Shown here: in pieces, positions 30,640 through 39,394 of the stretch
Position numbering within the stretch: the first letter of the stretch is position 1
Layout of the letters: the number at the start of each line of letters is the position of its first letter
Origin: Faunimonas pinastri
GTDB taxonomy: Bacteria > Pseudomonadota > Alphaproteobacteria > Rhizobiales > Afifellaceae
Direction of reading: 5' to 3'
DNA: 64,000 nucleotides
NCBI RefSeq assembly: GCF_900110915.1
Contig: NZ_FOFG01000004.1
Span: 230,334-294,333 of the forward strand
Position numbers and translations under genes: made by a program
Notes under the pieces: generated by a model
What the model was told of the DNA's origin: nothing
Databases searched by the model: none
The model's input: the letters and a program-made list of their open reading frames with translations, nothing else

Positions 30640-31600
30640 GCAGCCTCCCCAGGAGCTTGCCCGCCAGCGCCTCGACATCGGCGCGCTCGGGATAGGCCGG
30701 CTGCGACCCGTAGCCGGTGACGGCGAGGCTTGCCGTCGCGACGGCAAAGCAGGCCGCCTCGCGGACCGGCTTGCCGAGCAGAATCGCTACCGCCAGCGCG
30801 CCGGAGAACGCGTCGCCGGCGCCGGTCGTGTCCACCACGTCCACCGGTTCGGCCGGAACATGCACGACGCCCTCGTCGCCCGCCAGCACGCAACCGCCGT
30901 CGCCGAGCTTCACGAACACGGTCCCCGCACCACGCTCCCGTAACGCAAGCGCCGCCCTGCGCGCGCCCTCCACCGCTTCCGTGTCGATGTCGGCGAGTGC
31001 CTTCGCCTCTCCCGCATTGGGCGCGAGATAACCGACCTTGCCCGCCAGATCGCCGGCATCCTCGGCGGGCGACGGATCGAGGATCACCGGAATGCCGCAC
31101 TCCTGCGCCGCCTCGATCGCACGCCGCGCAACGTCCGGCGGCACCTCCACGTCGAGCGAGAGGACGGAACCGTCGGGCGCGCCGCGTATCGCCTGTAGCG
31201 CCTCGCCGACGCTGTCCTCCGACCAGCAGCGATTGGCATTCGCGGCAAGGACGATGCCCTTCTTGCCGTCCGGCGGAACGGTGATCATGGAGACAGCCGT
31301 TGGCTGTTCGCCCGTCGCGTAGACACAATCCAGATCGACGCCGGCGTCGCGCAATGCGCCCAGCGCCTGCTCGCGGAGATCGTCGTCGCCGGTCATGCCG
31401 ATCAGCCGCGTGGGCAGGCCGAACTTCGCGGCGAGGAAGGCGCGGTTGGCTGCCTTGCCGCCGGACAGGCGGACGAAATCGGACGCCATCAGCGTCTCGC
31501 TGACCTCGGGCCAGCGGGCGACCCGCATCTGGAAGTCGGCATTGACGCTGCCCAGCGACAGCAGGACCGCATCGGCTGCGGGCGTGGAAACGGACGGCAA
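30623..31600 (-). CDS. PfkB-family sugar kinase (ribokinase-like)
   Basis: This 325-residue ribokinase fold protein has N-terminal GSVNADFQMRV and SGGKAANRAFLAAKFG (substrate lid and first PfkB signature). The C-terminal DTTGAGDAFSGALA supplies the anion hole and catalytic Asp. The sugar is unknown. The start is TTG at 31600, behind AGGTGAA. It is directly upstream of and overlapping the GH65 gene, so it may phosphorylate a sugar made available by that enzyme. Confidence 0.85.
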   Translation of the reverse strand: MPSVSTPAADAVLLSLGSVNADFQMRVARWPEVSETLMASDFVRLSGGKAANRAFLAAKFGLPTRLIGMTGDDDLREQALGALRDAGVDLDCVYATGEQPTAVSMITVPPDGKKGIVLAANANRCWSEDSVGEALQAIRGAPDGSVLSLDVEVPPDVARRAIEAAQECGIPVILDPSPAEDAGDLAGKVGYLAPNAGEAKALADIDTEAVEGARRAALALRERGAGTVFVKLGDGGCVLAGDEGVVHVPAEPVDVVDTTGAGDAFSGALAVAILLGKPVREAACFAVATASLAVTGYGSQPAYPERADVEALAGKLLGRLRELRG

Positions 31601-31938
31601 GCTTCACCTGTCGCTGAAATTCCTCGACGCGATCGAGGATCGTTCGGCTAGTCAAATGTCTGGCGCACCGGGAGGTTGCCTCACGTTTGAGAAAACTCGC
31701 GAGCCGCGCTTCGACTGCGAAGTGGAGCGAGTGCGCGGCCCTCTTAAAACACGACGATTTTCTTCAGCTTTATATTGCGGGGGAGAGACCGATCCGCTAG
31801 AGCGCGCCTGAGCTTTGCTCTCGGAGGCGGACGGGATCGCCGCGCCGGTGGCCGACGCGGGCTGAGCGGGAACGCTCGACCTTGCCAGTCCCCTTCACCA
31901 CCCGCCTTCGGGGCCCACGAAAAAGGTAGCAGGCGTTT
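31601..31938. other. intergenic region between the PfkB kinase and tonB
   Basis: This is about 340 bp without a supportable gene. It separates two divergent units and must hold both promoters. A TATATT box (31771-31776) lies 163 bp before tonB and could be a -10, but no convincing -35 or iron box stands in front of it. The GC-rich stretch from about 31800 can form several stems; no known small RNA family is recognised. Confidence 0.3.
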
Positions 31939-32853
31939 ATGAACGAACGGAGATGGGCAGGGCCGACCCGCTGGTCCGTGGCGGCCATTCTGGTGGTCGT
32001 CGCGCATGGAGCCGCCGCCTTGGCGCTCCTGGAGCACGAAGCGCCGCCCTCTGCCGCCGCCGAGACCGAAAACGCCATGGTCATCGATCTGGCGCCCGCA
32101 GCAGAACCGGAACCGGAGCCGGAACCGCAGCAGGCGGCCGCGCCCGAAGCAGCGCCCGAGCCCACGCCCGAGCCGACGACACAGCCGGAGGTGCAGCCGC
32201 CTCCGCCCCCGACGGAAGAGCTCCCGCCGCCGGTTGAAGAACCGCCGCCCCCGCCGCAGGTGGAGCCGCCGCCGCCGGAGGAACCGGCGCAGGTTGAGCC
32301 GCCGCCTCTGCCGGAGGAAAAGCCCGAACCCCAGCCCGAGCCGCAGCCTGAGATCAAGACGCCGGAGGTGCCGCAGGCGGAAGCCGTGCTGCCGCCGCCG
32401 CCGCGCCCGGCTCCGCCGCGGCCGACCAGGACGGTGGAGAAGCCCAAGCGGCAGGCGGTTGAGCGAAAGGCCGCCGAGCCGCGCAAGCCCGCGCCGCAGA
32501 GGCCGGTGGCGGCGCAGCCACGCGCCACGGCGCCGTCTGCCGCTCCCTCAGCTCCGGCGCGCGCCGCTTCGCCGGCTGCGGCGTCGAACTGGAAGAGCAT
32601 GCTTTTCGGGCACCTGAACCGCTACAAGCAGCATCCGGCGGGAAGCGATTCCGGCACGGCAGTGGTGCGCTTCACCATGGACAGGAACGGCCGCGTGCTG
32701 TCCGCCAGCCTTGCGCGCAGTGCCGGCAGCGCCGCGCTCGACAATGCCGCCGTGGCCATGGTGCGCCGGGCAAGCCCCCTTCCCGCGCCGCCGGAAGGCT
32801 TCGGCGGATCGGTGCTGAACCTCTCCGTGCCCGTGCATTTCGACACGCGGTGA
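31939..32853 (+). CDS. tonB: TonB-family energy transducer
   Basis: This 304-residue protein has one N-terminal anchor helix (WSVAAILVVVAHGAAALALL). A long proline/glutamate-rich spacer crosses the periplasm (about residues 52-170, EPEP and PPPP blocks, then basic KPKR). A C-terminal TonB domain of about 90 residues follows (YKQHPAGSDSGTAVVRFTMDRNGRV in pieces, with AAVAMVRRASPLPAPP). It couples the inner-membrane proton gradient to outer-membrane receptors for siderophores or heme. ExbB/ExbD are not nearby. The adjacent fhuC and fhuF strengthen an iron role. Confidence 0.88.
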   Translation: MNERRWAGPTRWSVAAILVVVAHGAAALALLEHEAPPSAAAETENAMVIDLAPAAEPEPEPEPQQAAAPEAAPEPTPEPTTQPEVQPPPPPTEELPPPVEEPPPPPQVEPPPPEEPAQVEPPPLPEEKPEPQPEPQPEIKTPEVPQAEAVLPPPPRPAPPRPTRTVEKPKRQAVERKAAEPRKPAPQRPVAAQPRATAPSAAPSAPARAASPAAASNWKSMLFGHLNRYKQHPAGSDSGTAVVRFTMDRNGRVLSASLARSAGSAALDNAAVAMVRRASPLPAPPEGFGGSVLNLSVPVHFDTR

Positions 32854-32958
32854 CGGTGGAAGTTTACAGCGATTCCAAAGAAGAAGTTTACCGTCAGGAA
32901 TAGAGACAGCGATAGTGTCAGCCGCTATAGATCGGCGATGAACGAGGGGCGGAGTTGA

Positions 32959-32972
32959 GCGACAGCTGTCGC
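32959..32972. promoter_or_regulatory. 14-bp perfect palindrome before fhuC
   Basis: GCGACAGCTGTCGC is a perfect inverted repeat 37 bp upstream of the fhuC ATG, in the 156-bp gap after tonB. It could be a repressor site or chance symmetry; it does not match a known iron box. Confidence 0.25.
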
Positions 32973-33009
32973 AGGCGTCCGCCGCTCTCCCGAAAACGAT
33001 GGCGCGAGC

Positions 33010-33777
33010 ATGTACGAGCTTTCTTCAGCCACCTTCGCCGTCGCCGACCGGACATTGCTTTCGCCGCTGGATCTCCGCATTGCCGCCGGCAAGGTTGTCG
33101 GCCTGATCGGCCATAACGGCTCCGGCAAGTCGACGCTCCTGAAGCTCCTCGCCCGCCAGCAGAAGCCCACGGCGGGAACGATCGCCTTTCAGGGGCGCGA
33201 TCTCCAGCAATGGGGCAGCCGGGAGTTCGCCCGCAAGGTCGCCTATCTCCAGCAGACCCCGCCCAGCGCCGCCGGCATGACGGTGCGCGAACTCGTGGCG
33301 CTCGGCCGCTATCCCTGGCACGGCGCTCTCGGCCGCTTCAGCGACGAGGATGCGGCCCGGGTCGAGGAAGCGCTGCGCCGCACCGATGTGCTGGCATTCG
33401 CCGACCGGTTGGTGGACGCGCTTTCCGGCGGCGAGCGCCAGCGCGTCTGGCTCGCGATGCTGGTGGCGCAAAACCCGGAATGCATGCTGCTGGACGAGCC
33501 GATCTCGGCGCTCGATATCGGCCACCAGATCGAGGTGCTGGATCTCGTCCGCGATCTCAGCCGGCAGCGGCAGCTCGGCGTCATCGTGGTGCTGCACGAC
33601 ATCAACATGGCCGCCCGCTTCTGCGACGAGCTGATCGCGCTGCGTGCCGGCAGGCTCCTGCTCCGAGGGACGCCGGGAGAACTGATGGCGCCGGAGCACC
33701 TGCAGGCGATCTATGGCGTGCCCATGGGCGTGCTGCCGCATCCGGAAAGCGGCGTGCCCATGAGCTTCGTTCGCTGA
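33010..33777 (+). CDS. fhuC: FhuC-like siderophore ABC transporter ATP-binding protein
   Basis: This 255-residue ATPase has Walker A GHNGSGKST at ~residues 36-44, YLQQTPPSAAGMTVRELVALGRYPWHG (in pieces, the region typical of FhuC/FecE), signature LSGGERQRVWLAM, Walker B CMLLDEPISALDIGHQ and VVLHDINMAARF. It should energise a FhuB-type permease, but no permease or binding protein gene is adjacent. It is followed 33 bp later by fhuF. The ribosome binding site is weak (GCGAG). Confidence 0.85.
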   Translation: MYELSSATFAVADRTLLSPLDLRIAAGKVVGLIGHNGSGKSTLLKLLARQQKPTAGTIAFQGRDLQQWGSREFARKVAYLQQTPPSAAGMTVRELVALGRYPWHGALGRFSDEDAARVEEALRRTDVLAFADRLVDALSGGERQRVWLAMLVAQNPECMLLDEPISALDIGHQIEVLDLVRDLSRQRQLGVIVVLHDINMAARFCDELIALRAGRLLLRGTPGELMAPEHLQAIYGVPMGVLPHPESGVPMSFVR

Positions 33778-33810
33778 CATGCGTCCCTCCGCCCCGACGA
33801 GCAAAGCCGC

Positions 33811-34602
33811 ATGATCCCGTCCCTCGCCCCGGCGGCGGCGTTCCTGTCGGCGCCGCTCAGCAATTATCTTGACGCCTTCGTGCTGGCGGACGATCCGCGC
33901 CCCGGCATTCGCGTCAGCGAACTGCTTCGGCCGGACGTGCTGCCGGATTTTCTTTGCTGGGACGGCACCTGCCACGAGCGGAGCGACCGGCGCGCGGTCT
34001 GCTCGCTCTGGTCGCTCGCCTACTTCCACCGGCTGATCCCGCTCACCGTGATGTCGGGCGCGTTGCTCGGCCTCGATTTGCCGGTCGGCATGGACGAGAC
34101 GGAGGTGATCTTCGACGAGCACCGGATGCCGGTCGCGATCCGCCTGCCGCACGAGGGCGAAATCAGCGTCGAGACCGACCCCTTCATCCGCTTCGATCCG
34201 CTGGTGCGCGAGCATCTGGAGCCGATGGTCACCGCCGTTTCCCGCGCGGCCGGCATCAGCCAGAAGCTTCTCTGGAACAATGCCGGCCATCTGCTGGAAT
34301 GGCTGCTGGGGGAACTGTCGACCCGCACGGTCTCCGCCTGCGCCTCCTGTTTCCGCAACGCCACCTGCAACTGGAATGCGCTGGTGCGCCAGCAGCACTG
34401 GCCGGACGGGGACCGGAACTGCCTGTTCGATCCCGTCCGCTACGAGCTCGTCGACGGCCAGCCCGTCAGCTGGCGAAAGGTCTGCTGCATCCGCTATCTC
34501 CTGCCGGAGCACGGCTTCTGCTCCTATTGCCCGCATTTGCGCGCCAAGGCCGGCGCCGACCTCTCCTCCACCCTCGCCAAACCGGTCGTCCTCGCCGCCT
34601 GA
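33811..34602 (+). CDS. fhuF: FhuF-like siderophore-iron reductase
   Basis: This 263-residue protein has the C-terminal FhuF [2Fe-2S] motif C-C-x10-C-x2-C, seen here as CCIRYLLPEHGFCSYC, and the FhuF N-terminal domain. It reduces ferric iron in hydroxamate siderophores in the cytoplasm to release Fe(II). Its start is 33 bp after fhuC, so the two are probably co-transcribed. Additional cysteines (CASCFRNATCNW) lie about 50 residues upstream of the cluster motif. Confidence 0.87.
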   Translation: MIPSLAPAAAFLSAPLSNYLDAFVLADDPRPGIRVSELLRPDVLPDFLCWDGTCHERSDRRAVCSLWSLAYFHRLIPLTVMSGALLGLDLPVGMDETEVIFDEHRMPVAIRLPHEGEISVETDPFIRFDPLVREHLEPMVTAVSRAAGISQKLLWNNAGHLLEWLLGELSTRTVSACASCFRNATCNWNALVRQQHWPDGDRNCLFDPVRYELVDGQPVSWRKVCCIRYLLPEHGFCSYCPHLRAKAGADLSSTLAKPVVLAA

Positions 34603-34617
34603 CGGGACGAAGGGATT

Positions 34618-34637
34618 GCGGGATCCTGTGATCCCGC
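34618..34637 (+). terminator. stem-loop after fhuF
   Basis: GCGGGATC (34618-34625) and GATCCCGC (34630-34637) form a perfect 8-bp stem with a CTGT loop, 16 bp after the fhuF stop. No U-tract follows, so termination is plausible but not typical. Confidence 0.4.
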
Positions 34638-34726
34638 CCCTCGAATCCTCCCGAGCTTTCCGCTACGGCCGCGCCGCCGATCGGGCTACAAAGACGGCGA
34701 GGAAACGTTCCGCCGGAGAGAGCGAC

Positions 34727-35896
34727 ATGCAAGCGTCCGATATCCTGCCCGCCGCCGCCGAACGCGCCACGCTTGTCGCGCGGGTCCACGATCCCGAACT
34801 CGGCCCCTGCGTCGTGCATCTCCGCGCCGGCGAACTTGTCGACATCACCGACAGCTTTCCCACGATCTCCGACCTGCTCGACGAAGCCGACCCTGCGGCC
34901 GCCGCGAAGAATGCGCCCGCCGGCCGGAGCTGGTCGCTGGAAGAGGTCGTTGCCGCGAGCTTCGGCACCCATCATGGTCATGCGCCTCAGCTCCTCGCGC
35001 CCTGCGACCTCCAGGCGCTGAAGGCCTGCGGCGTCACTTTTGCGCGAAGCATGCTGGAGCGGGTGATCGAGGAACGCTGCAAGGGCGATCCCGGTCGCGC
35101 GGCGCAGATCCGTCAGGAGATCGGCGAGGCGATCGGCGGTGCGCTTTCCGAGATCAAGGCGGGCTCGGAAGACGCGCAGCGCGCCAAGGACCTGCTGATC
35201 TCCCGGGGTTACTGGTCGCAATATCTGGAAGTCGGCATCGGCCCGGATGCGGAGGTCTTCACCAAGGCTCAACCGCTCTCAGCGGTCGGTCCGGGAGCCG
35301 AGATCGGCATTCTTCGCGCGTCCAGCTGGAACAATCCCGAGCCGGAAGTCGTGCTCGCCGTCAATGCCCGTGGCGAGGTTCGCGGAGCCGCGCTCGGCAA
35401 CGACGTCAACCTCCGCGACCTCGAGGGCCGCAGCGCCCTCCTTCTCGGCAAGGCCAAGGACAATAACGGGTCCACCGCGATCGGGCCATTCATCCGGCTC
35501 TTCGACGCGGGCTTCGGCATGGACGATGTGCGCCGCATGCGGATAGACCTCCGCGTCACCGGCGCCGGAGACGGCTTCGTGCTGAACGGCCAGAGCTCCA
35601 TGGCCGAAATCAGCCGCGATCCGCTGGATCTCGTCGCCCACGCCATGGGCCGGCATCATCAATATCCCGATGGCATGATGCTCTTCCTCGGCACGCTCTT
35701 CGCGCCGACGGAGGACCGCGACGTGCCGGGCCAGGGTTTCACCCATAAGCCGGGCGACGTCGTCGAGATCAGTTCCCCGGAGCTCGGCCGCCTCGTCAAT
35801 CGAGTCGGCTATTGCGACGTGATCGAGCCCTGGACCTTCGGCGTCCGTTCATTGATGGCGAGCCTTCGGGCGCGCGCCTCCCGCAGCGACGGCTGA
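34727..35896 (+). CDS. fumarylacetoacetate hydrolase family protein
   Basis: This 389-residue protein has a C-terminal FAH-fold domain: ASSWNNPEPEVVLAVNARGE holds two acidic metal ligands, followed by GAALGNDVNLRDLEGRSALL in pieces and KAKDNNGSTAIGPFI. The N-terminal 150 residues resemble 2-keto-3-deoxy-sugar-acid dehydratase relatives (for example arabonate or fuconate pathways). It is likely to be a hydratase, dehydratase or lyase acting on a 2-keto acid, metal dependent. GGAGAG lies six bases before the ATG at 34727. No sugar-acid pathway genes adjoin it. Confidence 0.8.
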   Translation: MQASDILPAAAERATLVARVHDPELGPCVVHLRAGELVDITDSFPTISDLLDEADPAAAAKNAPAGRSWSLEEVVAASFGTHHGHAPQLLAPCDLQALKACGVTFARSMLERVIEERCKGDPGRAAQIRQEIGEAIGGALSEIKAGSEDAQRAKDLLISRGYWSQYLEVGIGPDAEVFTKAQPLSAVGPGAEIGILRASSWNNPEPEVVLAVNARGEVRGAALGNDVNLRDLEGRSALLLGKAKDNNGSTAIGPFIRLFDAGFGMDDVRRMRIDLRVTGAGDGFVLNGQSSMAEISRDPLDLVAHAMGRHHQYPDGMMLFLGTLFAPTEDRDVPGQGFTHKPGDVVEISSPELGRLVNRVGYCDVIEPWTFGVRSLMASLRARASRSDG

Positions 35897-35904
35897 ACGC
35901 GGCG

Positions 35905-35929
35905 ACGCGCGTGCTCAACGCACGCGCGT
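35905..35929 (+). terminator. perfect 10-bp hairpin after the FAH-family gene
   Basis: ACGCGCGTGC (35905-35914) and GCACGCGCGT (35920-35929) pair completely around TCAAC, followed by TATCC. It lies eight bases after the FAH-family stop and also covers the stop codon of the truncated oxidase remnant on the other strand. Confidence 0.5.
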
Positions 35930-36196
35930 TATCCTGGCGAGGAAGCCACTTTCCGGCAGCGCGGGCATGTGGGAGTGCATGTGCTGGACGATACGGTGGC
36001 GGTCGAAAGCGGCGCGGTTGGCCGCCATCGTTCGCTCCAGCCCGGCCCCGCCCGCGATATAGGCCCCGGCGTCGCCTGAGAGCTTGCGCAGCGCCTTGCG
36101 TTCCAGCTCGTCCGGCGAGACAGGCACGCGCTGTCGGCGGCCGAGCAGCCCATCGAAAAAGATGTTCGTCTGGCGCTCGCGACCGATCTGTCCCAT
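35915..36196 (-). pseudogene. N-terminal remnant of an FMN-dependent alpha-hydroxy-acid oxidase / lactate 2-monooxygenase
   Basis: The 93-residue frame reads GRERQTNIFFDGLLGRR-RVPVSPDELERKALRKLS and AGAYIAGGAGLERTMAANRAAFDRHRIV. That is the N-terminal part of lactate-2-monooxygenase-like flavoproteins of about 390 residues. After roughly 75 residues homology-like sequence stops, and the frame ends at a hairpin beside the FAH-family gene. The entire FMN-binding barrel and catalytic His/Arg are missing, so the product cannot be active. A deletion that joined this 5' end to the neighbouring gene is the simplest explanation. GAGGGG precedes the ATG at 36196. Confidence 0.6.
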
Positions 36197-36302
36197 TCCG
36201 CCCCTCACCCTTCACGTCGTTCGACGGAAGCAACGGGCGCGGATCGGCGACGTTCCAGGTGACGGTTCCGGGGACGGCGCGGCCATCGGCGCCGGAGGGA
36301 GA

Positions 36303-36378
36303 TGGTGGGTCCGGCAGGACTCGAACCTGCAACCAGACGGTTATGAGCCGTCAGCTCTAACCATTGAGCTACAGACCC
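36303..36378 (-). tRNA. tRNA with CAU anticodon (elongator Met or Ile2)
   Basis: The reverse strand folds as a full 76-nt cloverleaf including encoded CCA. Acceptor arms are GGGTCTG/CGGACCC, the D-arm is in TAGCTCAATGGTTAGAGC, anticodon loop CTCATAA sits on an ACGG/CCGT stem, and the T-arm is GCAGGTTCGAGTCCTGC. CAU can be elongator methionine or, after lysidine modification, isoleucine-2. The short D-loop resembles E. coli ileX more than metT, but sequence alone does not settle it. Confidence 0.92.
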
Positions 36379-36502
36379 CTCCGGTGTCGGTTACGACTTT
36401 CGCCGGGAGACGGCAACCACCGCGATGATCATTCCGCCCTGCTTTCGCTGGACTTTGTTGCTTCAGTTCGCCCATCGTGACCAACAACAAGGAACATCCC
36501 GC

Positions 36503-37237
36503 ATGCTCTCGACCCGAATGCTCCGCTCCGTAGCGGGAGGCTGCCTGCTGATTGCTGCCGTTTCCGCCCCCGGCTTCGCTGCCGCGCAGGGGCCGGCCAC
36601 GAAAATGGCCGCCAGCCAGCGCCACATCAGCGTGACCGGCAACGGCACGGTGAATGCGCGACCGGACATGGCGACCATGACCATCGGCGTCATCCAGGAA
36701 GCGGAAACCGCAGGCGAGGCCGCGCAGGCCAATGCGGCCGCGATGGGCAAGGTCATCGACGGGCTCAAGCAGGCGGGCATCGCCGAGGCCGACCTCCAGA
36801 CTTCCGGGTATTCCGTTTCGCCGAATTACTCGGAAGCCAAGGACAACCAGAAGCCGCGGCTGGTCGGCTACACCGTCAGCAACAATGTCAGTGTCAAATT
36901 GCGGGACATCACCAAGGTCGGCACGACGCTCGATGCGGCCACGTCGCTCGGCGCCAACTCCATCAGCGGCCCGGAATTCGGTCTCACCGATCCCAAACCC
37001 TTGCAGGACCAGACCCGGCAGGCCGCCGTTGCCGATGCGATCGCCAAGGCGAAGCTCTATGCCGCCGCGGCCGGCGTGGATCTCGGCGAGGTCGTCAGCA
37101 TCGAGGAACAGGGGCCGGAGCGCGCCTTCCCGGTCAGCCCCATGCCCATGCGCGCGGACATGGCGCGTAAGACGCCGGTGGAAGCGGGCGAAGTCAGCTT
37201 CTCCAGCTCCGTCAGCGTCACCTTCGCGCTGCGCTGA
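36503..37237 (+). CDS. SIMPL (DUF541) domain periplasmic protein
   Basis: This 244-residue protein has a signal peptide (residues ~1-28, ending near GFAAAQG) and a SIMPL domain: RHISVTGNGTVNARPDMATM at the start, TSGYSVSPNYSE in the middle and VSFSSSVSVTFALR at the end. This family includes BP26 of Brucella and E. coli YggE, which form periplasmic assemblies and lower oxidative damage by unknown means. AAGGAA is nine bases before the ATG at 36503, which gives a clean signal peptide. Confidence 0.85.
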   Translation: MLSTRMLRSVAGGCLLIAAVSAPGFAAAQGPATKMAASQRHISVTGNGTVNARPDMATMTIGVIQEAETAGEAAQANAAAMGKVIDGLKQAGIAEADLQTSGYSVSPNYSEAKDNQKPRLVGYTVSNNVSVKLRDITKVGTTLDAATSLGANSISGPEFGLTDPKPLQDQTRQAAVADAIAKAKLYAAAAGVDLGEVVSIEEQGPERAFPVSPMPMRADMARKTPVEAGEVSFSSSVSVTFALR

Positions 37238-37267
37238 ACGCGAGCTCTCGATCCCGGCCGCTCCCGT

Positions 37268-39394
37268 CTACGCGACGGGGGCGGTCAGCACCGCGCGCAG
37301 GCCCGGATGATTGTCCTGGTATTCCAGCCGGCCGCCGATCTGCCCGACCAACGCGTCCATCATGCGCGTGCCGAAGCCGCCCTTCGGATGCTGGGCGCCC
37401 CGGCCCTGATCGCTGACGGCGAGCTGCAGGTTCGCATGATCGCCGCGCAGGCTGATGTCGATCGGCCCCATGCCGCCGCCATAGGCGTATTTGTTCGCGT
37501 TGATCACCAGTTCGGTGATGACGAGACCCAGCGTGACAGCCCGGTCGGTAGCGACCAGCACGGGCGCGGCGGACAGCGTGAGATAGCTGTCCCACTCCTT
37601 GCCCATGGACTGCACCATCTCGTCGCGCAGTTCCACGAGGTAGCGGTCGAGATCGACGGTGTCGATCTGATCGGCGCGATAAAGACGGCGATGCACAAGC
37701 CCGACGGCGCTGACACGGCGGCGTGCTTCATCCAGCATGCCGTGCAACTCCGGGTTTTCACTGTCCCGCTTCTGCAAATGCAGGAAGTTGGAGACCAGGA
37801 ACAGGCTGTTCTGGACGCGGTGATTGACCTCGCGCAGCAGGATTTCCTTCTGCCGCAGCGCCACGTCGCGTTCCGCCACGGCACGCGACAGGTCGACATT
37901 GACGTCGCGCATGCGGCGCAGCTGCCGCAGTTCGTACAGCCGCTGGCGGAAACGCCCGGCGCTTTCCGTCTCGGCGAGGCTCCAGCGGCGCGACTGGCCG
38001 CGCACCGTCTCCGACCACGCATCGAAGGAGGAGCGCGGCGTCAGGATCTCGCCGGGTTGAAGCTCCACGGCCTTGTGCGGGTTACCCGCCCAGTTGATCG
38101 TCTCAATGCGCTCCTGCCGGAACCACATGACGACGAAGGGCTCTTCCTCCGAGATCGTGACGGCCACCAGCCCGCTGACCGACGACGCATAGGACGCGGC
38201 GGGCGCAAAGACGGCGGAGAGGTTGTGCGTCGCCAACGTTCCGGCGGCGCTTTCTCCCGCAGCCCAGGCCGCCAGCTCGGCCATCGCGTGTTCCGGCGGA
38301 CAGCGGCCGGCCGTGCGCCAGCTCTCGCCCCGAACGATGGCAACCCCGTCGGCGTCCAGCATCCTCAGCAGCGTATCGGTATGCTGCGGCAGCGCCCCGT
38401 CCATCTCCGGATCGCGGACCATGCCGAACAGAAGGTCGTCCTCGCGCGAGCGGATGCTGGCGCGCTGGCGATAGAGCTCGCTCTCCTCCATGGCCCGGAT
38501 GCGCCGCGCCAGATTGCCGGCAAGCGCCGCGCAGATCGAGCGCTTGGGATAGGAGATTTCGCGCGGGCGCGTATGGTGGCAGGCGATCAGCCCCCAGAGC
38601 GCCCCATCCACCACGATGGAAACCGAAGCTGAGGCCCAGACCCCCATGTTGCGGAGATACTGGAGGTGGATCGGCGAAACGCTGCGCAGGATGCAGTCGC
38701 TCATGTCGAGCGGCTTCTCGCCCGCCAGGGGAGGCTGAAGTTCGGCCGGATAATATTCCGCATCCGGGATGACGCGGACGGTGTTGCGCACGTAAAGCGC
38801 ACGCGCCTGCTGCGGAATGTCCGATCCGGGAAAATGGTGGTTCAGGAAGGATTGCAGCCCTTCCGCGCAGTCCTCCGCGATGACCGAGCCGGCATGACCA
38901 TCCTCGAACCGATAGATCATCACCCGCTCGAAGCCGGTCAGATCGCGCACGGCGGTGGCCGCCACCTGGCAAAGCGCCCTCAACGTGCTGGCGCGCTCGA
39001 ATGATGCCGTCGCGCGATCGAGTTCAGATAGGAGATCGGTTGCGCCGGGCGGCCGCTCGCCGGCGGGTTCCAGCTCGACGATCAGCGAATCGCCACTACG
39101 ATGCGCGCTGACATCGAACGCCGCGCCCGAGGCATTCAGCCAGCGCGTCACGAGGCGCGACTGCCACTGCAGCGCTTCCGAGATCGACCGGACCAGCGGC
39201 TCGTCCAGAATGTCGGCCGCCCGGTCCCCGACACGCGAGGCCGGAGGAAAGCCGAGGCCGCGCATCCCGGCCGCCTGCCTCAGGCCAAGCGTCTCCGGAT
39301 CGAAGACCAGCATGATGCCATGCGGCTGGATCGAGCCGGGAATGTGGATCGGTTCGCGGTCGCAAACCGTCAGAGGGGGAGTCGCAATGTTCAT
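37268..39394 (-). CDS. bphP: bacteriophytochrome histidine kinase (PAS-GAF-PHY-HisKA_2-HATPase)
   Basis: This 708-residue red/far-red light sensor has a biliverdin-attachment Cys at residue 11 in LTVCDREPIHIPG, upstream of a PAS domain. The GAF domain has FPGSDIPQQARALY and the chromophore-pocket block DCILRSVSPIHLQYL. The PHY domain tongue has PRSSFDAW. The kinase is of the HisKA_2 group (phospho-His in LLREVNHRVQNSL) with an ATPase domain (LGLVITELVINANKYAYGGG). The ATG at 39394 overlaps the heme oxygenase stop as ATGA, pairing chromophore supply with the apoprotein. No response regulator is adjacent. Confidence 0.92.
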   Translation of the reverse strand: MNIATPPLTVCDREPIHIPGSIQPHGIMLVFDPETLGLRQAAGMRGLGFPPASRVGDRAADILDEPLVRSISEALQWQSRLVTRWLNASGAAFDVSAHRSGDSLIVELEPAGERPPGATDLLSELDRATASFERASTLRALCQVAATAVRDLTGFERVMIYRFEDGHAGSVIAEDCAEGLQSFLNHHFPGSDIPQQARALYVRNTVRVIPDAEYYPAELQPPLAGEKPLDMSDCILRSVSPIHLQYLRNMGVWASASVSIVVDGALWGLIACHHTRPREISYPKRSICAALAGNLARRIRAMEESELYRQRASIRSREDDLLFGMVRDPEMDGALPQHTDTLLRMLDADGVAIVRGESWRTAGRCPPEHAMAELAAWAAGESAAGTLATHNLSAVFAPAASYASSVSGLVAVTISEEEPFVVMWFRQERIETINWAGNPHKAVELQPGEILTPRSSFDAWSETVRGQSRRWSLAETESAGRFRQRLYELRQLRRMRDVNVDLSRAVAERDVALRQKEILLREVNHRVQNSLFLVSNFLHLQKRDSENPELHGMLDEARRRVSAVGLVHRRLYRADQIDTVDLDRYLVELRDEMVQSMGKEWDSYLTLSAAPVLVATDRAVTLGLVITELVINANKYAYGGGMGPIDISLRGDHANLQLAVSDQGRGAQHPKGGFGTRMMDALVGQIGGRLEYQDNHPGLRAVLTAPVA

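Noticed and set aside
32090..32450. Repeat array in tonB
   Set aside because: The repetitive CCG/GAG DNA encodes the normal proline/glutamate-rich periplasmic spacer of TonB, not a genomic repeat.
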